49,071 nucleotides of DNA, from positions 1 through 49,071 of the forward strand of contig JAGBJT010000018.1 in assembly GCA_017934275.1 (NCBI GenBank). Reading direction: 5' to 3'. Positions 32,255 to 42,236 of this stretch are shown one piece after another; position 1 is the first letter of the stretch, and every line of letters begins with the position of its first letter. Under the pieces are notes generated by a model. It had not been told where the DNA came from. It saw nothing but the letters and a program-made list of their open reading frames with translations, and ran no database searches. The translations under genes and the position numbers were made by a program. The DNA is from Cardiobacteriaceae bacterium. GTDB lineage: Bacteria; Pseudomonadota; Gammaproteobacteria; Cardiobacteriales; Cardiobacteriaceae.

Positions 32255-34900
32255 TTAACACTCCATTTTTCCGCTAATTGCGGTTGTGGTCGAAACTGGA
32301 ATGGCTTTTATCGGCTCAATTGGCTCATTGAAAGCACGACTAAATACTTCGGAAATATGCTCCACTGCAATAATTTCGAGTTCGTTCTTGACTTCTTCGG
32401 GAATATCGCGTAGGTCTTTGATGTTTTCCTTCGGTATCAACACGGTTTTTATTTTTCCGCGCTGGGCGGCGAGCAGTTTTTCTTTTAATCCGCCGATTGC
32501 CAGCACGCGACCGTTAAGCGTAATTTCACCCGTCATCGCAATATCCCCGCGCACGGTTTTTTGTGTGAGAGTGGATAAAAGTGCGGTTGCCATTGCAATT
32601 CCTGCGCTTGGACCGTCTTTGGGAGTTGCACCTTCTGGTAGATGAATATGAATGTCATATTTGCTGAAATCGAAGTCTGGGTCTGCTTTATCAAGCGTTT
32701 GACGGACAACCGAAAGCGCGGCTTGAATGGATTCTTTCATCACATCGCCGAGCTGTCCCGTGTGATTTAAGTTGCCTTTGCCTGAAAAAACCGCGGTTTC
32801 GATTTGTAGCAATTCACCGCCGACGCTAGTCCAAGCAAGCCCCGTAACCGAACCGATTTTGGGTTGCAAATCATCATCAGAGCGGACAAATTTTTCCGTG
32901 CCGAGAAAATCTTTTAAGTTTTCCTTATCGACAAAAATTGCTTTGTCATCGGAAGTTTCCAGTTTGCGCACGGCTTTACGGGCAATTTTTCCGATTTCTC
33001 TTTCTAAATTTCTAACCCCTGATTCGCGGGTGTATTTTTCGATGATTTCGTCGATTAAATCGTTGGAAAAGCTGATTTCTTCGGCTTTTAGCGCGTTTTC
33101 TTCGAGTTGTCGTGGAAGAAGGTATCGTTTAGCAATTTCGCGTTTTTCGCTTGGTGTATAGCCAGAAATACGGATTACCTCCATTCGATCGACAAGTTCC
33201 GTCGGAATATTGAAGGTATTTGCCGTTGCGATGAAAAACACTTGCGATAAATCAACATCCAAATCCAAATAATGGTCGTTGAAGGCATTATTTTGCGCGG
33301 GGTCGAGGACTTCCAGCAAGGCGGCAGCTGGATCACCGCGGTGAGTGCGGTCGATTTTGTCGATTTCATCGAGCAAAATTACGGGGTTTTTCGTGCCGAC
33401 TTTGCAGAGTTTTTGCACGATTTTTCCTGGCATAGCTGCGACATAAGTCCGACGGTGCCCGCGAATTTCCGACTCATCATCAACTCCGCCCAAGGCAATC
33501 CGCACAAATTTTCTTCCCATAGCCTTGGCGATTGATTTGCCGAGCGAAGTTTTACCGACACCAGGCGGACCCATCAAGCAAATAATCGGTGATTTGAACT
33601 GATTGATTTCTTCTTCCGCTTCTTGTTTATCCGCTGTGTTTTCCGCTTTTTCAAGAGCTATTTTTTCTTCTTCATAAGCTAATTTTTCGTTGCTAATCGC
33701 TTCTTGTGCGGCAATGTTCTGATCCGTTTTGATGATGTCTATTTTGGTTTGCGGTTGATGAGTATTCGAATCCGTTTGTGTTTCTTGATTTTTTTCCGCT
33801 TCTTCTGCTTTTTTCCAATCAGCTTCGGCTTTTTTACGGTTAATGATTTCGGTTTGACGGCGATAAACCGCGAGGTAATCCAAAATGCGATCTTTGACTT
33901 CTTCCAAGCCGAAATGGTCGGCATCGAAGATTTTTTCTGCTTCACGCAAATCGCATTGCTGGCTATCTTCCTTGCTCCACGGATAGGAAATCAGCCAATC
34001 CAAATAATTACGGCAAACATTGGCATCGGAAGAAGAGGGCGACATTTGCTCTAAACGACCAAGTTCATATTTAGCTTTTTCTTCCGCTTCTTTGGGCATT
34101 TTTGCTTCGCGGATTTTTTCGGCATATTTGTCGAATTCGTTTTCGACACCTTCGAGTTCGTGTAATTCTTTATTTACGGCTTTGATTTTTTCGCGCAGGT
34201 AATACTCACGCTGATTTTTGTCCATCTGCTCTTTGACGCGTTTTTTGATTTTGTTGTCGAGTTCGAGTTTGTTTTGTTCGTGGTCGAGCAGATTGCAGAC
34301 AAGTTCAATTCTTTCCAGATGATCGAGAGTTTCCAGAATTTTTACGCGGTCGGTGTATTCAATATTCATATGCGCTGCGATGGTGTCGGCAACGCGCCCG
34401 ATGTTGATAGCGGAAATTTTGCGTAGAGTTTCGATGAGTTCAGCGTTTTCACGGTTGCTGGCGGCGAGATATTGCTTAAATTCTTCGATAACTTGTTCGC
34501 AGATGATGGAAATTTCCTGTTTTTCCGCATCAGTTCCATCAGGCGATTTATCTTCGATTTTTGTGTATGCCGCCGACCAATAATCGCCGTTATCCACAAT
34601 TTCTCCAATACGGCAACGGCAAATTCCTTCCACCAAAACCTTGGTTCTACCGTCATTTAACTTTGATAGTTGCACGATTTTTCCGACCGTCGCAAAGGAA
34701 TTGAAATCCTCCACTTGCGGATTGCGGTTGTCGGGATCTTTTTGCGGCACGAGGAGAATTCGCTGATTTGTTGCTAGAGCGACATTTAGCGCGGTAAGCG
34801 AACGCGGACGGTTGATATAAAGCGGCACAATCACGAATGGATAAGCGGCAATATCGCGCAAAGCCACGATGGGATAAAGATTTTCAGGAATTTCACTCAT
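32255..34900 (-). CDS. lon: ATP-dependent protease Lon with an 88-residue insertion
   Basis: Cytosolic AAA+ protease for damaged and regulatory proteins. 881 residues. The N-terminal LAN domain starts [19 protein letters not shown]. Walker A is GPPGVGKT at 444-451, followed by [16 protein letters not shown] and the sensor region. The protease domain has [13 protein letters not shown] and the catalytic Ser in [12 protein letters not shown], with the partner Lys in [10 protein letters not shown]. In E. coli the Walker A is at 356-363. The difference is an insertion of about 88 residues (about 348-435), Lys/Glu/Gln-rich and probably coiled coil, placed between DYLAVYRRQ and [10 protein letters not shown]. 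The core motifs are intact, so activity is expected. Confidence 0.95.
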   Translation of the reverse strand: MSEIPENLYPIVALRDIAAYPFVIVPLYINRPRSLTALNVALATNQRILLVPQKDPDNRNPQVEDFNSFATVGKIVQLSKLNDGRTKVLVEGICRCRIGEIVDNGDYWSAAYTKIEDKSPDGTDAEKQEISIICEQVIEEFKQYLAASNRENAELIETLRKISAINIGRVADTIAAHMNIEYTDRVKILETLDHLERIELVCNLLDHEQNKLELDNKIKKRVKEQMDKNQREYYLREKIKAVNKELHELEGVENEFDKYAEKIREAKMPKEAEEKAKYELGRLEQMSPSSSDANVCRNYLDWLISYPWSKEDSQQCDLREAEKIFDADHFGLEEVKDRILDYLAVYRRQTEIINRKKAEADWKKAEEAEKNQETQTDSNTHQPQTKIDIIKTDQNIAAQEAISNEKLAYEEEKIALEKAENTADKQEAEEEINQFKSPIICLMGPPGVGKTSLGKSIAKAMGRKFVRIALGGVDDESEIRGHRRTYVAAMPGKIVQKLCKVGTKNPVILLDEIDKIDRTHRGDPAAALLEVLDPAQNNAFNDHYLDLDVDLSQVFFIATANTFNIPTELVDRMEVIRISGYTPSEKREIAKRYLLPRQLEENALKAEEISFSNDLIDEIIEKYTRESGVRNLEREIGKIARKAVRKLETSDDKAIFVDKENLKDFLGTEKFVRSDDDLQPKIGSVTGLAWTSVGGELLQIETAVFSGKGNLNHTGQLGDVMKESIQAALSVVRQTLDKADPDFDFSKYDIHIHLPEGATPKDGPSAGIAMATALLSTLTQKTVRGDIAMTGEITLNGRVLAIGGLKEKLLAAQRGKIKTVLIPKENIKDLRDIPEEVKNELEIIAVEHISEVFSRAFNEPIEPIKAIPVSTTTAISGKMEC

Positions 34901-34984
34901 TTTTCTCTCGTCATGTTTTTTTGGAATGCGTTGGGAATGAAACTGCCTGCATACGGTTTTATCCGCGTGCAGGTTTGGTCTTAA

Positions 34985-36289
34985 CTATTTTTTATTTTCT
35001 AGAAGAGGCTGCTCTTCGCGCTTATCTTCCGTAAGGATTGGTGGAATTTTTCCCGCTTCAACATCGGCGGCGGTGATGGTGATTTTTTCGACTTCTGTTG
35101 CATCTGGTAAATCAAACATCGTGTCGAGCAAAAGCTGCTCCACAATCGAACGCAGACCGCGCGCCCCAGTTTTACGGGCGATGGCTTTTTTAGCAATTGC
35201 GGAGAGCGAGTCTGGTGTGAATTCCAATTCCGTTTCTTCGAAGTTAAAAATCCGTTTGAATTGCTTGATGATGGCGTTTTTCGGTTCGGTCAAAATGCGG
35301 ATTAGCGCGTTTTCATCGAGGGTATCTAGAACGGTAACTATCGGTAATCTGCCGACAAATTCAGGAATTAAACCGAATTTCACCAAATCTTCTGGTTCAA
35401 CCGATTGCAAGAGATGATTTTCTTCTACGCTCATTGCGTCGGGATTGCGAACGGTCGCGTTAAATCCGATACCGCCTTGATCGGTGCGTTTAGCAATGAT
35501 TTTTTCCAAACCGTCAAAAGCACCGCCGCAGATGAACAAAATATTCGCCGTATTGACTTTTATCGTTGCTTGATGCGGATGTTTTCTACCGCCTTGTGGA
35601 GGCACAGCGGCAACTGTTCCTTCAACTAATTTCAGCAATGCTTGTTGCACGCCTTCGCCTGAAACATCACGGGTGATGGAAACATTGTCGCCCTTGCGGG
35701 AAATTTTGTCGATTTCGTCGATATAAACAATTCCTCGTTCGGCTTTTTCGACATCGTTGTTACAAGCGGAAAGCAGCTTTTGAATAATCGTTTCGACATC
35801 TTCCCCGACATATCCTGCCTCGGTAAGCGCGGTAGCATCAGCTATTGCAAACGGCACATTCAAAAATTTCGCCAAAGTTTGCGCCAGTAAAGTTTTACCT
35901 GAACCCGTCGAGCCAATCATCAAAATGTTGCTTTTGGCGATTTCTACATCATCAAAATCTTCGTCATCACTATCTACTCTGTCATCGTTGATACGCAAGC
36001 GTTTGTAGTGGTTATAAACCGCAACCGAGAGTGCTTTTTTTGCCGCGTCTTGCCCGATGATGTAGTCGTCGAGAAAGGCTTTAATTTCACGCGGTGTTGG
36101 CACTTCCCATTCTTCGCTTGCTTCCTGATTTGCATTGTTCGGAGTTTCGCGATCTTTGCTGTCTAAAAGCCCGTAGCAGGTATTGATGCAGTTATTGCAG
36201 ATATGTAATCCGTCAGGTCCTGCGATTAAGCGTTGCACATCTGCTTCTAGCTTGCCGCAAAAAGAACATTTTGTCGTTTCAAATGGCAT
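34985..36289 (-). CDS. clpX: ClpX, ATPase subunit of the ClpXP protease
   Basis: AAA+ unfoldase that feeds ClpP. I choose ATG 36289 ([19 protein letters not shown]); the frame extends 20 codons upstream, but that part overlaps clpP. The N-terminal C4 zinc finger is CSFCGK...CNNCINTC. Walker A is GSTGSGKT, Walker [11 protein letters not shown], and the pore loop and arginine-finger regions [15 protein letters not shown] and [14 protein letters not shown] are present. The IGF loop region lies within the AAA core. Length about 434 residues is normal. The gene follows clpP after 22 bp. Confidence 0.95.
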   Translation of the reverse strand: MPFETTKCSFCGKLEADVQRLIAGPDGLHICNNCINTCYGLLDSKDRETPNNANQEASEEWEVPTPREIKAFLDDYIIGQDAAKKALSVAVYNHYKRLRINDDRVDSDDEDFDDVEIAKSNILMIGSTGSGKTLLAQTLAKFLNVPFAIADATALTEAGYVGEDVETIIQKLLSACNNDVEKAERGIVYIDEIDKISRKGDNVSITRDVSGEGVQQALLKLVEGTVAAVPPQGGRKHPHQATIKVNTANILFICGGAFDGLEKIIAKRTDQGGIGFNATVRNPDAMSVEENHLLQSVEPEDLVKFGLIPEFVGRLPIVTVLDTLDENALIRILTEPKNAIIKQFKRIFNFEETELEFTPDSLSAIAKKAIARKTGARGLRSIVEQLLLDTMFDLPDATEVEKITITAADVEAGKIPPILTEDKREEQPLLENKK

Positions 36290-36311
36290 TAAAAAATTCT
36301 CCCAAAACGCT

Positions 36312-36920
36312 TTATTTCTTATCTTCCACCGCATCACGGCTAGTAACAATGTGGTCGATTAAACCGTATTCTTTGGCGCGCTCGGCGGACATAAAGTTAT
36401 CCCGTTCGGTATCGCGAGCGATGGTTTCCACATCTTGACCACTATGTTTGGCAAGCAGCTGATTTAAGCGTTCTTTGATAAACAAAATCTCACGCGCGTG
36501 AATGTCAATATCGGTTGCCTGACCGCGAAAACCGCCGAGCGGTTGGTGAATCATTACTCGGGAATTCGGTAAGGCGTAGCGTTTGCCTGCCGCGCCTGCG
36601 TTTAATAAAAATGCTCCCATCGATGCTGCTTGTCCGAGCACCATCGTGCTGACATCAGGTTTGATGAATTGCATCGTGTCATAAATTGACATTCCAGCCG
36701 TAACCGAACCGCCAGGCGAGTTGATATAGAAATGAATATCTTGTTCGGGATTTTCTGCTTCGAGAAATAGCATTTGCGCGACAACCAAGTTCGCACTCTC
36801 ATCATTGACTTCACCGACCAAAAAAACCACCCGCTCTTTAAGCAGGCGTGAATAAATATCGTAAGAACGCTCGCCGCGTCCTGTTTGTTCTACCACCATC
36901 GGGATAAGCATATTGCGCAT
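36312..36920 (-). CDS. clpP: ClpP, proteolytic subunit
   Basis: Serine peptidase forming the 14-mer chamber of ClpXP. 202 residues. The triad is Ser100 (GQAASMGAF), His125 (MIHQPLGG) and Asp174 (TERDNFM). The propeptide-like start is [27 protein letters not shown] (family typical, E. coli 207). Promoter must lie in the 120 bp upstream, between the start and the tig terminator. Confidence 0.96.
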   Translation of the reverse strand: MRNMLIPMVVEQTGRGERSYDIYSRLLKERVVFLVGEVNDESANLVVAQMLFLEAENPEQDIHFYINSPGGSVTAGMSIYDTMQFIKPDVSTMVLGQAASMGAFLLNAGAAGKRYALPNSRVMIHQPLGGFRGQATDIDIHAREILFIKERLNQLLAKHSGQDVETIARDTERDNFMSAERAKEYGLIDHIVTSRDAVEDKK

Positions 36921-37003
36921 AAAAATTCCTTAAAAAAATAATTTGAATAAAGCAAGCGGGCAAGGTGGGGGAAAACGCCGCTTTATCAAGAAACCGTTAA
37001 ATG

Positions 37004-37035
37004 AAAAAAAGGAAGGTAAAAGCCTCCCTTTTTTT
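37004..37035 (-). terminator. Terminator of tig
   Basis: A hairpin with one mismatch (GGAAGG with CCTCCC, flanked by A and T runs). It lies beyond repeat copy 6, so tig transcripts would read through the repeat before ending here. Confidence 0.7.
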
Positions 37036-37037
37036 GA

Positions 37038-37144
37038 CATAGTCGTTCCATTTCAAAATAATACTGCGTTAGCTTCGCCTCGCCGTATTCTAGATACTGT
37101 CTTCGGCTCGCTGCCTTGTCTTATTTTGAACTGAAACGACTATA
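37038..37144. mobile_element. Correia-like element, copy 6 (after tig)
   Basis: Element proper 37040-37142 with TA on the right and CA on the left flank. Core variant GTATTCTAGATACTG, as in copy 4. The inner part of the left arm is diverged. It ends 16 bp from the tig stop. Confidence 0.9.
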
Positions 37145-37160
37145 TGCCACATAAAAACGA

Positions 37161-38486
37161 TTAGAAGCGGATTTGCGAATTTATCGTCATCACTTCTTGG
37201 AATGTTTTCTGTTCAACGCTCACTTTTGCGGATTGATACAAATTGTCGATGAGCTGTTCCTCGAAAATTTCCGACTCAACATTTTGTCTAGCGCGGCGGT
37301 CTTTTTGATAGAACTCTTTGACTTCATTCGGGTCTTCATAAGTTGAAGCGATAGTTTCAATTCGTTGATTTACCCGTTCTTGGTCGAGTTCAATTTTGCG
37401 TTCGCTAAACAATCCACCGAGAAGATAAGTCAGTTGCAAATGGCGTTTTGCTGGCTCTTCGTAGAGCTGATGCAAAAATTGGTGATATTTCTCTTTATCG
37501 GTAATTTGCTTGGAAAGCTGCAATTGTTCCTCGCCCATTTGTCGCATTTGTTCATCAAGCGCTGCGTGCGGAACTGGAATATCAGCGTTATGTTTGAGTA
37601 ATTCATCAAACAAGCGAGAACGGCGGATACGGCGGATAGCGTTGTCTAGCTCTCTTTGCATATTTTCCCGCACTGCTTTATTGAAATCTTCTTCCGCACC
37701 GCTTTCGATACCGAAAATTTTGATGAAATCAGCGTTGAATTCAGGCAATTCGATAAATTCAATTTGCTTAACCGTTGCGGTGAATTGTGCGGTTTTGCCA
37801 GCTAATTCGCTATTGGCATAACCTTCTGGAAAATGCACATCGAAAGTCTTTTCAACTCCGACTTTCATTCCTTTCAAACCGTTGTCGAAGTCTTCCAACA
37901 TTTGACCGCCAGCAACTACGATAGAAACATCTTCCCCCTTACCGCCGTCAAATTCCACACCGTCAAGTCGTCCAACATAATCGACTTTAACGCGGTCGGT
38001 GTCAGCCACTTCTTTGTCGTTATTGACAACATATTTACCTTGCTGACGCAACAGAATGTCGCGCATTGAGGCTACATCGCTATCTTCAATCTTTGATTCT
38101 GGCAGTGTGATTTCCAAAGCATCTAAACCTTTTGCTTCAACTTTTGGTGCGACTTCGAAGGTCGCCGTAAATTTGAGTGCTTCGCCTTCCTTAAATCCTG
38201 ATTGCAGCTCGATATTCGGATAAGAAACGGGGATTTTGTCGTGTTCTTGCAGAGCTTGACGGTAGGAGCGGTCAATTTCTTCGCGGACTGCTTCTTCGCG
38301 TGCTGCTTGACCGTAGCGTTGTTTCAAGATATTTGGTGGAATTTTTCCGCGACGGAAACCGTCAATTTTTGCGCTGCTACGGATTTTTTTTAAGCGTTCA
38401 ACTGTGCTGGCATCAACGATTTCTGCTGGAACTTCGATGCTGATTTTGTAAGCAAGACCTTCAAGTTGTTCGAGGTTCGATGGCAT
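37161..38486 (-). CDS. tig: Trigger factor
   Basis: Ribosome-bound chaperone and peptidyl-prolyl isomerase. 441 residues. The N-terminal ribosome-binding domain has the signature GFRRGKIPPNILKQRYG (GFRxGKxP). The FKBP domain (about 160-245) has DRVKVDYVGRLDGVEFDGGKGEDVSIVVAGGQMLEDF (shown in parts in the family) and FPEGYANSELAGKTAQFTATV. A helical C-terminal domain follows. Length is normal. It starts the tig-clpP-clpX-lon-hupB block. AAAGGA provides a Shine-Dalgarno. Confidence 0.95.
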   Translation of the reverse strand: MPSNLEQLEGLAYKISIEVPAEIVDASTVERLKKIRSSAKIDGFRRGKIPPNILKQRYGQAAREEAVREEIDRSYRQALQEHDKIPVSYPNIELQSGFKEGEALKFTATFEVAPKVEAKGLDALEITLPESKIEDSDVASMRDILLRQQGKYVVNNDKEVADTDRVKVDYVGRLDGVEFDGGKGEDVSIVVAGGQMLEDFDNGLKGMKVGVEKTFDVHFPEGYANSELAGKTAQFTATVKQIEFIELPEFNADFIKIFGIESGAEEDFNKAVRENMQRELDNAIRRIRRSRLFDELLKHNADIPVPHAALDEQMRQMGEEQLQLSKQITDKEKYHQFLHQLYEEPAKRHLQLTYLLGGLFSERKIELDQERVNQRIETIASTYEDPNEVKEFYQKDRRARQNVESEIFEEQLIDNLYQSAKVSVEQKTFQEVMTINSQIRF

Positions 38487-38561
38487 AAATTTTTTCCTTT
38501 GTATTGTTGAGTTTTTGGATTTTTTGCATCTGAAATAAAGCTAATTTCAGATAAACCGAAA

Positions 38562-38588
38562 GAATAAAAAAAGCGCCTTGCGGCGCGA
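38562..38588 (-). terminator. Terminator of the tRNA-Leu gene
   Basis: GCGCC, loop, GGCGC with seven T on the minus strand, 11 bp beyond the CCA end of the tRNA. Confidence 0.85.
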
Positions 38589-38598
38589 TTTAATTTGG

Positions 38599-38683
38599 TG
38601 GTGCGGAAGGAGAGACTCGAACTCTCACGGATGAAACCGCTGGAACCTAAATCCAGTGCGTCTACCAATTTCGCCACTCCCGC
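38599..38683 (-). tRNA. leuW: tRNA-Leu (anticodon UAG)
   Basis: On the minus strand the gene starts GCGGGAGTGGCGAAATTGG and ends CTTCCGCACCA, with the CCA encoded. The acceptor stem pairs over seven positions with one G-U. The anticodon loop contains TTTAGG between ACTGG and CCAGC-type stem halves, giving UAG. The long variable arm of a class II tRNA is present (CGGTTTCATCCG). A TTCGAGT T-loop follows. 85 nt. It has the same start as E. coli leuW. Confidence 0.95.
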
Positions 38684-38755
38684 GAAAACAGCGGGCGATT
38701 ATAAAGATTGCGTTTCTTTGGTCAAATTTTCTTGCCGATAACTTGTAACTCATCT

Positions 38756-41700
38756 TCAAAATCCCGCATCGAATGCCGCCTGATACAGATTTTTAAGTAT
38801 TTGATAATTTTCCTTGATGCAGTTTGCAATCTCGGTTTTATCTAAATTTTTGCAGATGATGTTGAGATATTTCCGTTCTGGTTTGAGGTTATGCTCATCA
38901 TCTTTGAAGAAGTCTTCAATCTTTTTATTTATTGTTCCCTCGTCATATAAACCGAAATAAATATCCTGACAAAGTTCGGTGGAAAGCAGGATAGGGTGGT
39001 CGCCTATCGCGCGAAATACTTGCAAAAATTGTTTGAGGATTGCTTCTGCTGTTTCTTTTTCTATTGCCAAAAATCGGCAAATTTTTCCTTCTGGTGCGCC
39101 TTCTTGATCGCGAAAAGATACGAATGTGTCGCAATTTCTACCCGCCGCCTGTGCCGCGAGATGATGTAAATAAGCGTCAATTCGATGTTTTGCTTTATCC
39201 GTTCCTGAATGCAAAATCAGGTTATTTTCTGGCTTATTTAAGTCGCTTGATGGAATGACTAAATTGGCGGAAATTTCTATTCCAGCGATGTTGATTTTTT
39301 GTATCGCACGGCTTTGTAAGCTGCTGCCGCTCGTTCTTACCAATCTTCCATAGCGTCTCAAAATATTTCTATATCGCGTTCCACAGAGTTCTAGCCCGAG
39401 TGGATTTACGGGTATTAGCGGTAGAGCTTGGAGATTTGTGCGGTTTAATTCTTCCCAATGTTCGATGAGATAGCTATCCAGAATTGTTGCCGAGAGTTTG
39501 TTTAGAACTAGCGGTTCGAAGTTTTCGGCGGATTTTGTCGTTATTTCTCCGACATTCATTTTTCTTCTTAAATAAAACTTCGACGGTTCGTTGATAGCAC
39601 GAATGATGGTTTTTAAGTAGAGATTTTTTTCTTCTGGTAATTCGGCTGTTTGGAAAAAATCGTCGTTTAGTGCGGTGATTTTTGTCCAAGCTTTCGGCTG
39701 GATTTTTTTATCCGAATTAAGTCTATTTTTTACCTTCTGCCATAACGGTGAAGTTATTTCAGAATTGGCTGAAAACGGACTTGGAATGCTTCTTAAATCC
39801 TGTTTGACTTTTTGAAAATCTTCGGGTGGTAGTTGTTCTTGTAAATACTTTTCTAGTTGTCTAATCGGCATTGGCGGCAGAATTTCTTCACCGTCTTCGC
39901 TATTTGCACCGCTGTAATAAAAACGCAAAGTTTCTTCGGCGGACATAAAAAGTTGCAAAAACGCCGATAAATCTTTCTCGCGCTGGTTGCGGTCGCCAAG
40001 ACGCGGTTTATCCGCAAAAATGAGATTTTGCCGTTCGTCTTTGTATCTAGTCGGAAAATTACCGTTCTCCGCTGTGAAAAATGCAATGAATTTGTAAGGC
40101 AGAGCCCGCATCGTATCGAGACTGGCAATCGTGATAACCCCAGTTGGTTCAGCACTGATACGGCGTTTGGCAAGCGTGCTGTTGAGCGTGCGAGTGATGA
40201 AATTTATCGGAATATGCGGAGTGGTATCGGGTTTTTGATAGAGATGATTGCCGACGATTTGATAGTGAATATCAAGCAGTGCCGCGTCAATTTCAGCAAT
40301 GGAACGGGAATCGGATTTTTTATAAAGCTGATGCAACCGTTCGCGAATTTCATCGAGCAATTCTTCGGCGGGATATGTTTTCTGATGATGGCGCTGAAAA
40401 ATACGGGCACAATCAATGGCAAAACGGCTAATTGCATTGAGCGCGGCAGTGTTTGTTAGCGGTAAATCAGTGCTATTTACGCGTCCATCGGCAAAACTAT
40501 TTTCTTCACCGACTAGCGCACGGACTAGCAGGCGATCCAGCGCATAACAAAAGGAAAAACGCTCGTCATCACCTGACGGTAAATTCATTTGTTCAGCATT
40601 GAAACCGCGCCGCCAGCCAGCTTTTTGCAAATCTTGCAGGATTTCCTGCATTTCCTGATGCGCCAAACCGTAAGCGCGGCAGTTGTCGTCTAAAAGTAAA
40701 TATTGCGAGACGCTGTCAAAATCGAAGTTTTCCTCGCAGAGCGCATAAATTCCCGTAAGCGCAAGAGATAAATTCGCCCCCTCAACTCCTGCAATACCCG
40801 TAATTCTCGCTGGTAAAAAATTGCCGTCAAAACTTTCTTCGGGCGGAAAAACCGCACGGATAACCGCTTCATCGGCAGCAATATTCGGAGTAAGCAAGAG
40901 AATTTGATCAAGTGTGCGGTTTTTATCCGCTTTAAGCCAACTGATGATGTCGGAGCGGATGATTTCGAGTTCGCGCATCAAACCGTTGCAAGCCTTGATT
41001 TGTAAGCTTTCGTCCGTATCGGAGAGCGGTTTTGCGGCAAGGGTTGGATTGTCGTCAGCGCGGAGAATGTCGCTTTGTAAGCGTTGCAAAAGCGTGTCGG
41101 ATTGATGTTTGTCGCGTTCTAACCTGTGAATTTCTTCTAGAAAACCGTGGTTTTCAAAGATTTTTCTCTGCTCACGAAAAGTTTTACCGAATAAAGCAAG
41201 CAATTCCTGACCAGCGTGTAAATGCTGCTCCTCTTTGATGTCTGGCGGAATTTTTCGCAACAAGCGACTGGCGTATAAATCAGAAATATATGCATCGCTG
41301 ATGTCGGTTAAATAGAGATTAACGGGAATGTTTTCAGCTAAATTGATGAGAAATTCCAGCTTCTGCGCGGTAATTTCCTGCGGTGCAAAAACGAATAATC
41401 GCTCTGGCAAAAGATTTAGCGGTAATTTTTGAGCTTTGCATTGCTCCGTAAAAATCCGCTTCTGCTCGTAATGCTCCGAATAATTTGCGCTAAAAAGTTC
41501 CCGCCAGAAAAATTGCTGAATGCGGAAAACTTCACGGTAATGCGCCAAGTTTTCGGGATTTTCTTTGAGCTTTGCACGGGCAGATTTAGCAAGTAAATCG
41601 CAAATATCCCTGCTGTGAGAAAAATTTTCTTGGTCAAGCCAATCGGGACGCAGCGCGATGTATTCGGCAAAAATCGCGGCAATTTCTTGGGAATAATTCC

Positions 41701-42139
41701 AAAAACGCTGAATTTGTCGGCTGGATAAATGCGGTTTTTCTCCCAAATATTGCGGCGGGATTTCCAAAATCCGCGCAAGATGCGGACTGAAAAAATGTTC
41801 AGGAGTAAGCAATTTCGTCCAATTGCGCAGTAAAAAAGCGAAAATTTCCCAGTGCATCGCTTGTTTAGAAAGCGGCTTCGGCGGATTACCGTTGCTGATT
41901 TTTTCGATAATGCCGCGCTCAAATTCCGTCCAGAGCGGATAATCAATCCCCGAACTAATGCCAGATTTCTGCGCGAAAAATTGCTCCAAAAAATCCGCCA
42001 GCGCAAGGTTGTCGATGATGATTTTTTGCTGTGTAAAAATATCTTTTGGGTTATTTTTAATGCTTGATAAATAGTGCTCGTGGAGTTTTTCGCATAAAAG
42101 CAAAAAATCAGCAGATTGGAAAATTTTTAACTTGTTCAT
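38756..42139 (-). CDS. recC: Exodeoxyribonuclease V subunit RecC
   Basis: Chi-recognition and wedge subunit of the RecBCD double-strand-break repair complex. 1127 residues, matching E. coli RecC (1122). Visible family segments are IIIDNLALADFLEQFFAQ near the start, PPQYLGEKPHLSSRQIQRFW, RLFVFAPQEITAQ, GITGI-type ITGIAGVEGANL, and FIAFFTAENGNFPTRYKDE followed by LGDRNQREKDLSAFLQLFMSA. The nuclease-like motifs of RecB are absent, as expected. recB and recD are not in the window. A 97-bp divergent gap separates it from lepB. Confidence 0.9.
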   Translation of the reverse strand: MNKLKIFQSADFLLLCEKLHEHYLSSIKNNPKDIFTQQKIIIDNLALADFLEQFFAQKSGISSGIDYPLWTEFERGIIEKISNGNPPKPLSKQAMHWEIFAFLLRNWTKLLTPEHFFSPHLARILEIPPQYLGEKPHLSSRQIQRFWNYSQEIAAIFAEYIALRPDWLDQENFSHSRDICDLLAKSARAKLKENPENLAHYREVFRIQQFFWRELFSANYSEHYEQKRIFTEQCKAQKLPLNLLPERLFVFAPQEITAQKLEFLINLAENIPVNLYLTDISDAYISDLYASRLLRKIPPDIKEEQHLHAGQELLALFGKTFREQRKIFENHGFLEEIHRLERDKHQSDTLLQRLQSDILRADDNPTLAAKPLSDTDESLQIKACNGLMRELEIIRSDIISWLKADKNRTLDQILLLTPNIAADEAVIRAVFPPEESFDGNFLPARITGIAGVEGANLSLALTGIYALCEENFDFDSVSQYLLLDDNCRAYGLAHQEMQEILQDLQKAGWRRGFNAEQMNLPSGDDERFSFCYALDRLLVRALVGEENSFADGRVNSTDLPLTNTAALNAISRFAIDCARIFQRHHQKTYPAEELLDEIRERLHQLYKKSDSRSIAEIDAALLDIHYQIVGNHLYQKPDTTPHIPINFITRTLNSTLAKRRISAEPTGVITIASLDTMRALPYKFIAFFTAENGNFPTRYKDERQNLIFADKPRLGDRNQREKDLSAFLQLFMSAEETLRFYYSGANSEDGEEILPPMPIRQLEKYLQEQLPPEDFQKVKQDLRSIPSPFSANSEITSPLWQKVKNRLNSDKKIQPKAWTKITALNDDFFQTAELPEEKNLYLKTIIRAINEPSKFYLRRKMNVGEITTKSAENFEPLVLNKLSATILDSYLIEHWEELNRTNLQALPLIPVNPLGLELCGTRYRNILRRYGRLVRTSGSSLQSRAIQKINIAGIEISANLVIPSSDLNKPENNLILHSGTDKAKHRIDAYLHHLAAQAAGRNCDTFVSFRDQEGAPEGKICRFLAIEKETAEAILKQFLQVFRAIGDHPILLSTELCQDIYFGLYDEGTINKKIEDFFKDDEHNLKPERKYLNIICKNLDKTEIANCIKENYQILKNLYQAAFDAGF

Positions 42140-42236
42140 AATTGCGTGAAAATTTAATATTTATTTAGGAATATTAAAAGTAAAAGCTACATCTTTGAGC
42201 TTTGCTTATCGGTTATTTATAAATTTTGAGGAATAA

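Noticed and set aside
36943-37134. 63-codon frame between clpP and tig, plus strand
   Set aside because: Mostly translation of repeat copy 6; the same peptide end appears in a frame across copy 4.
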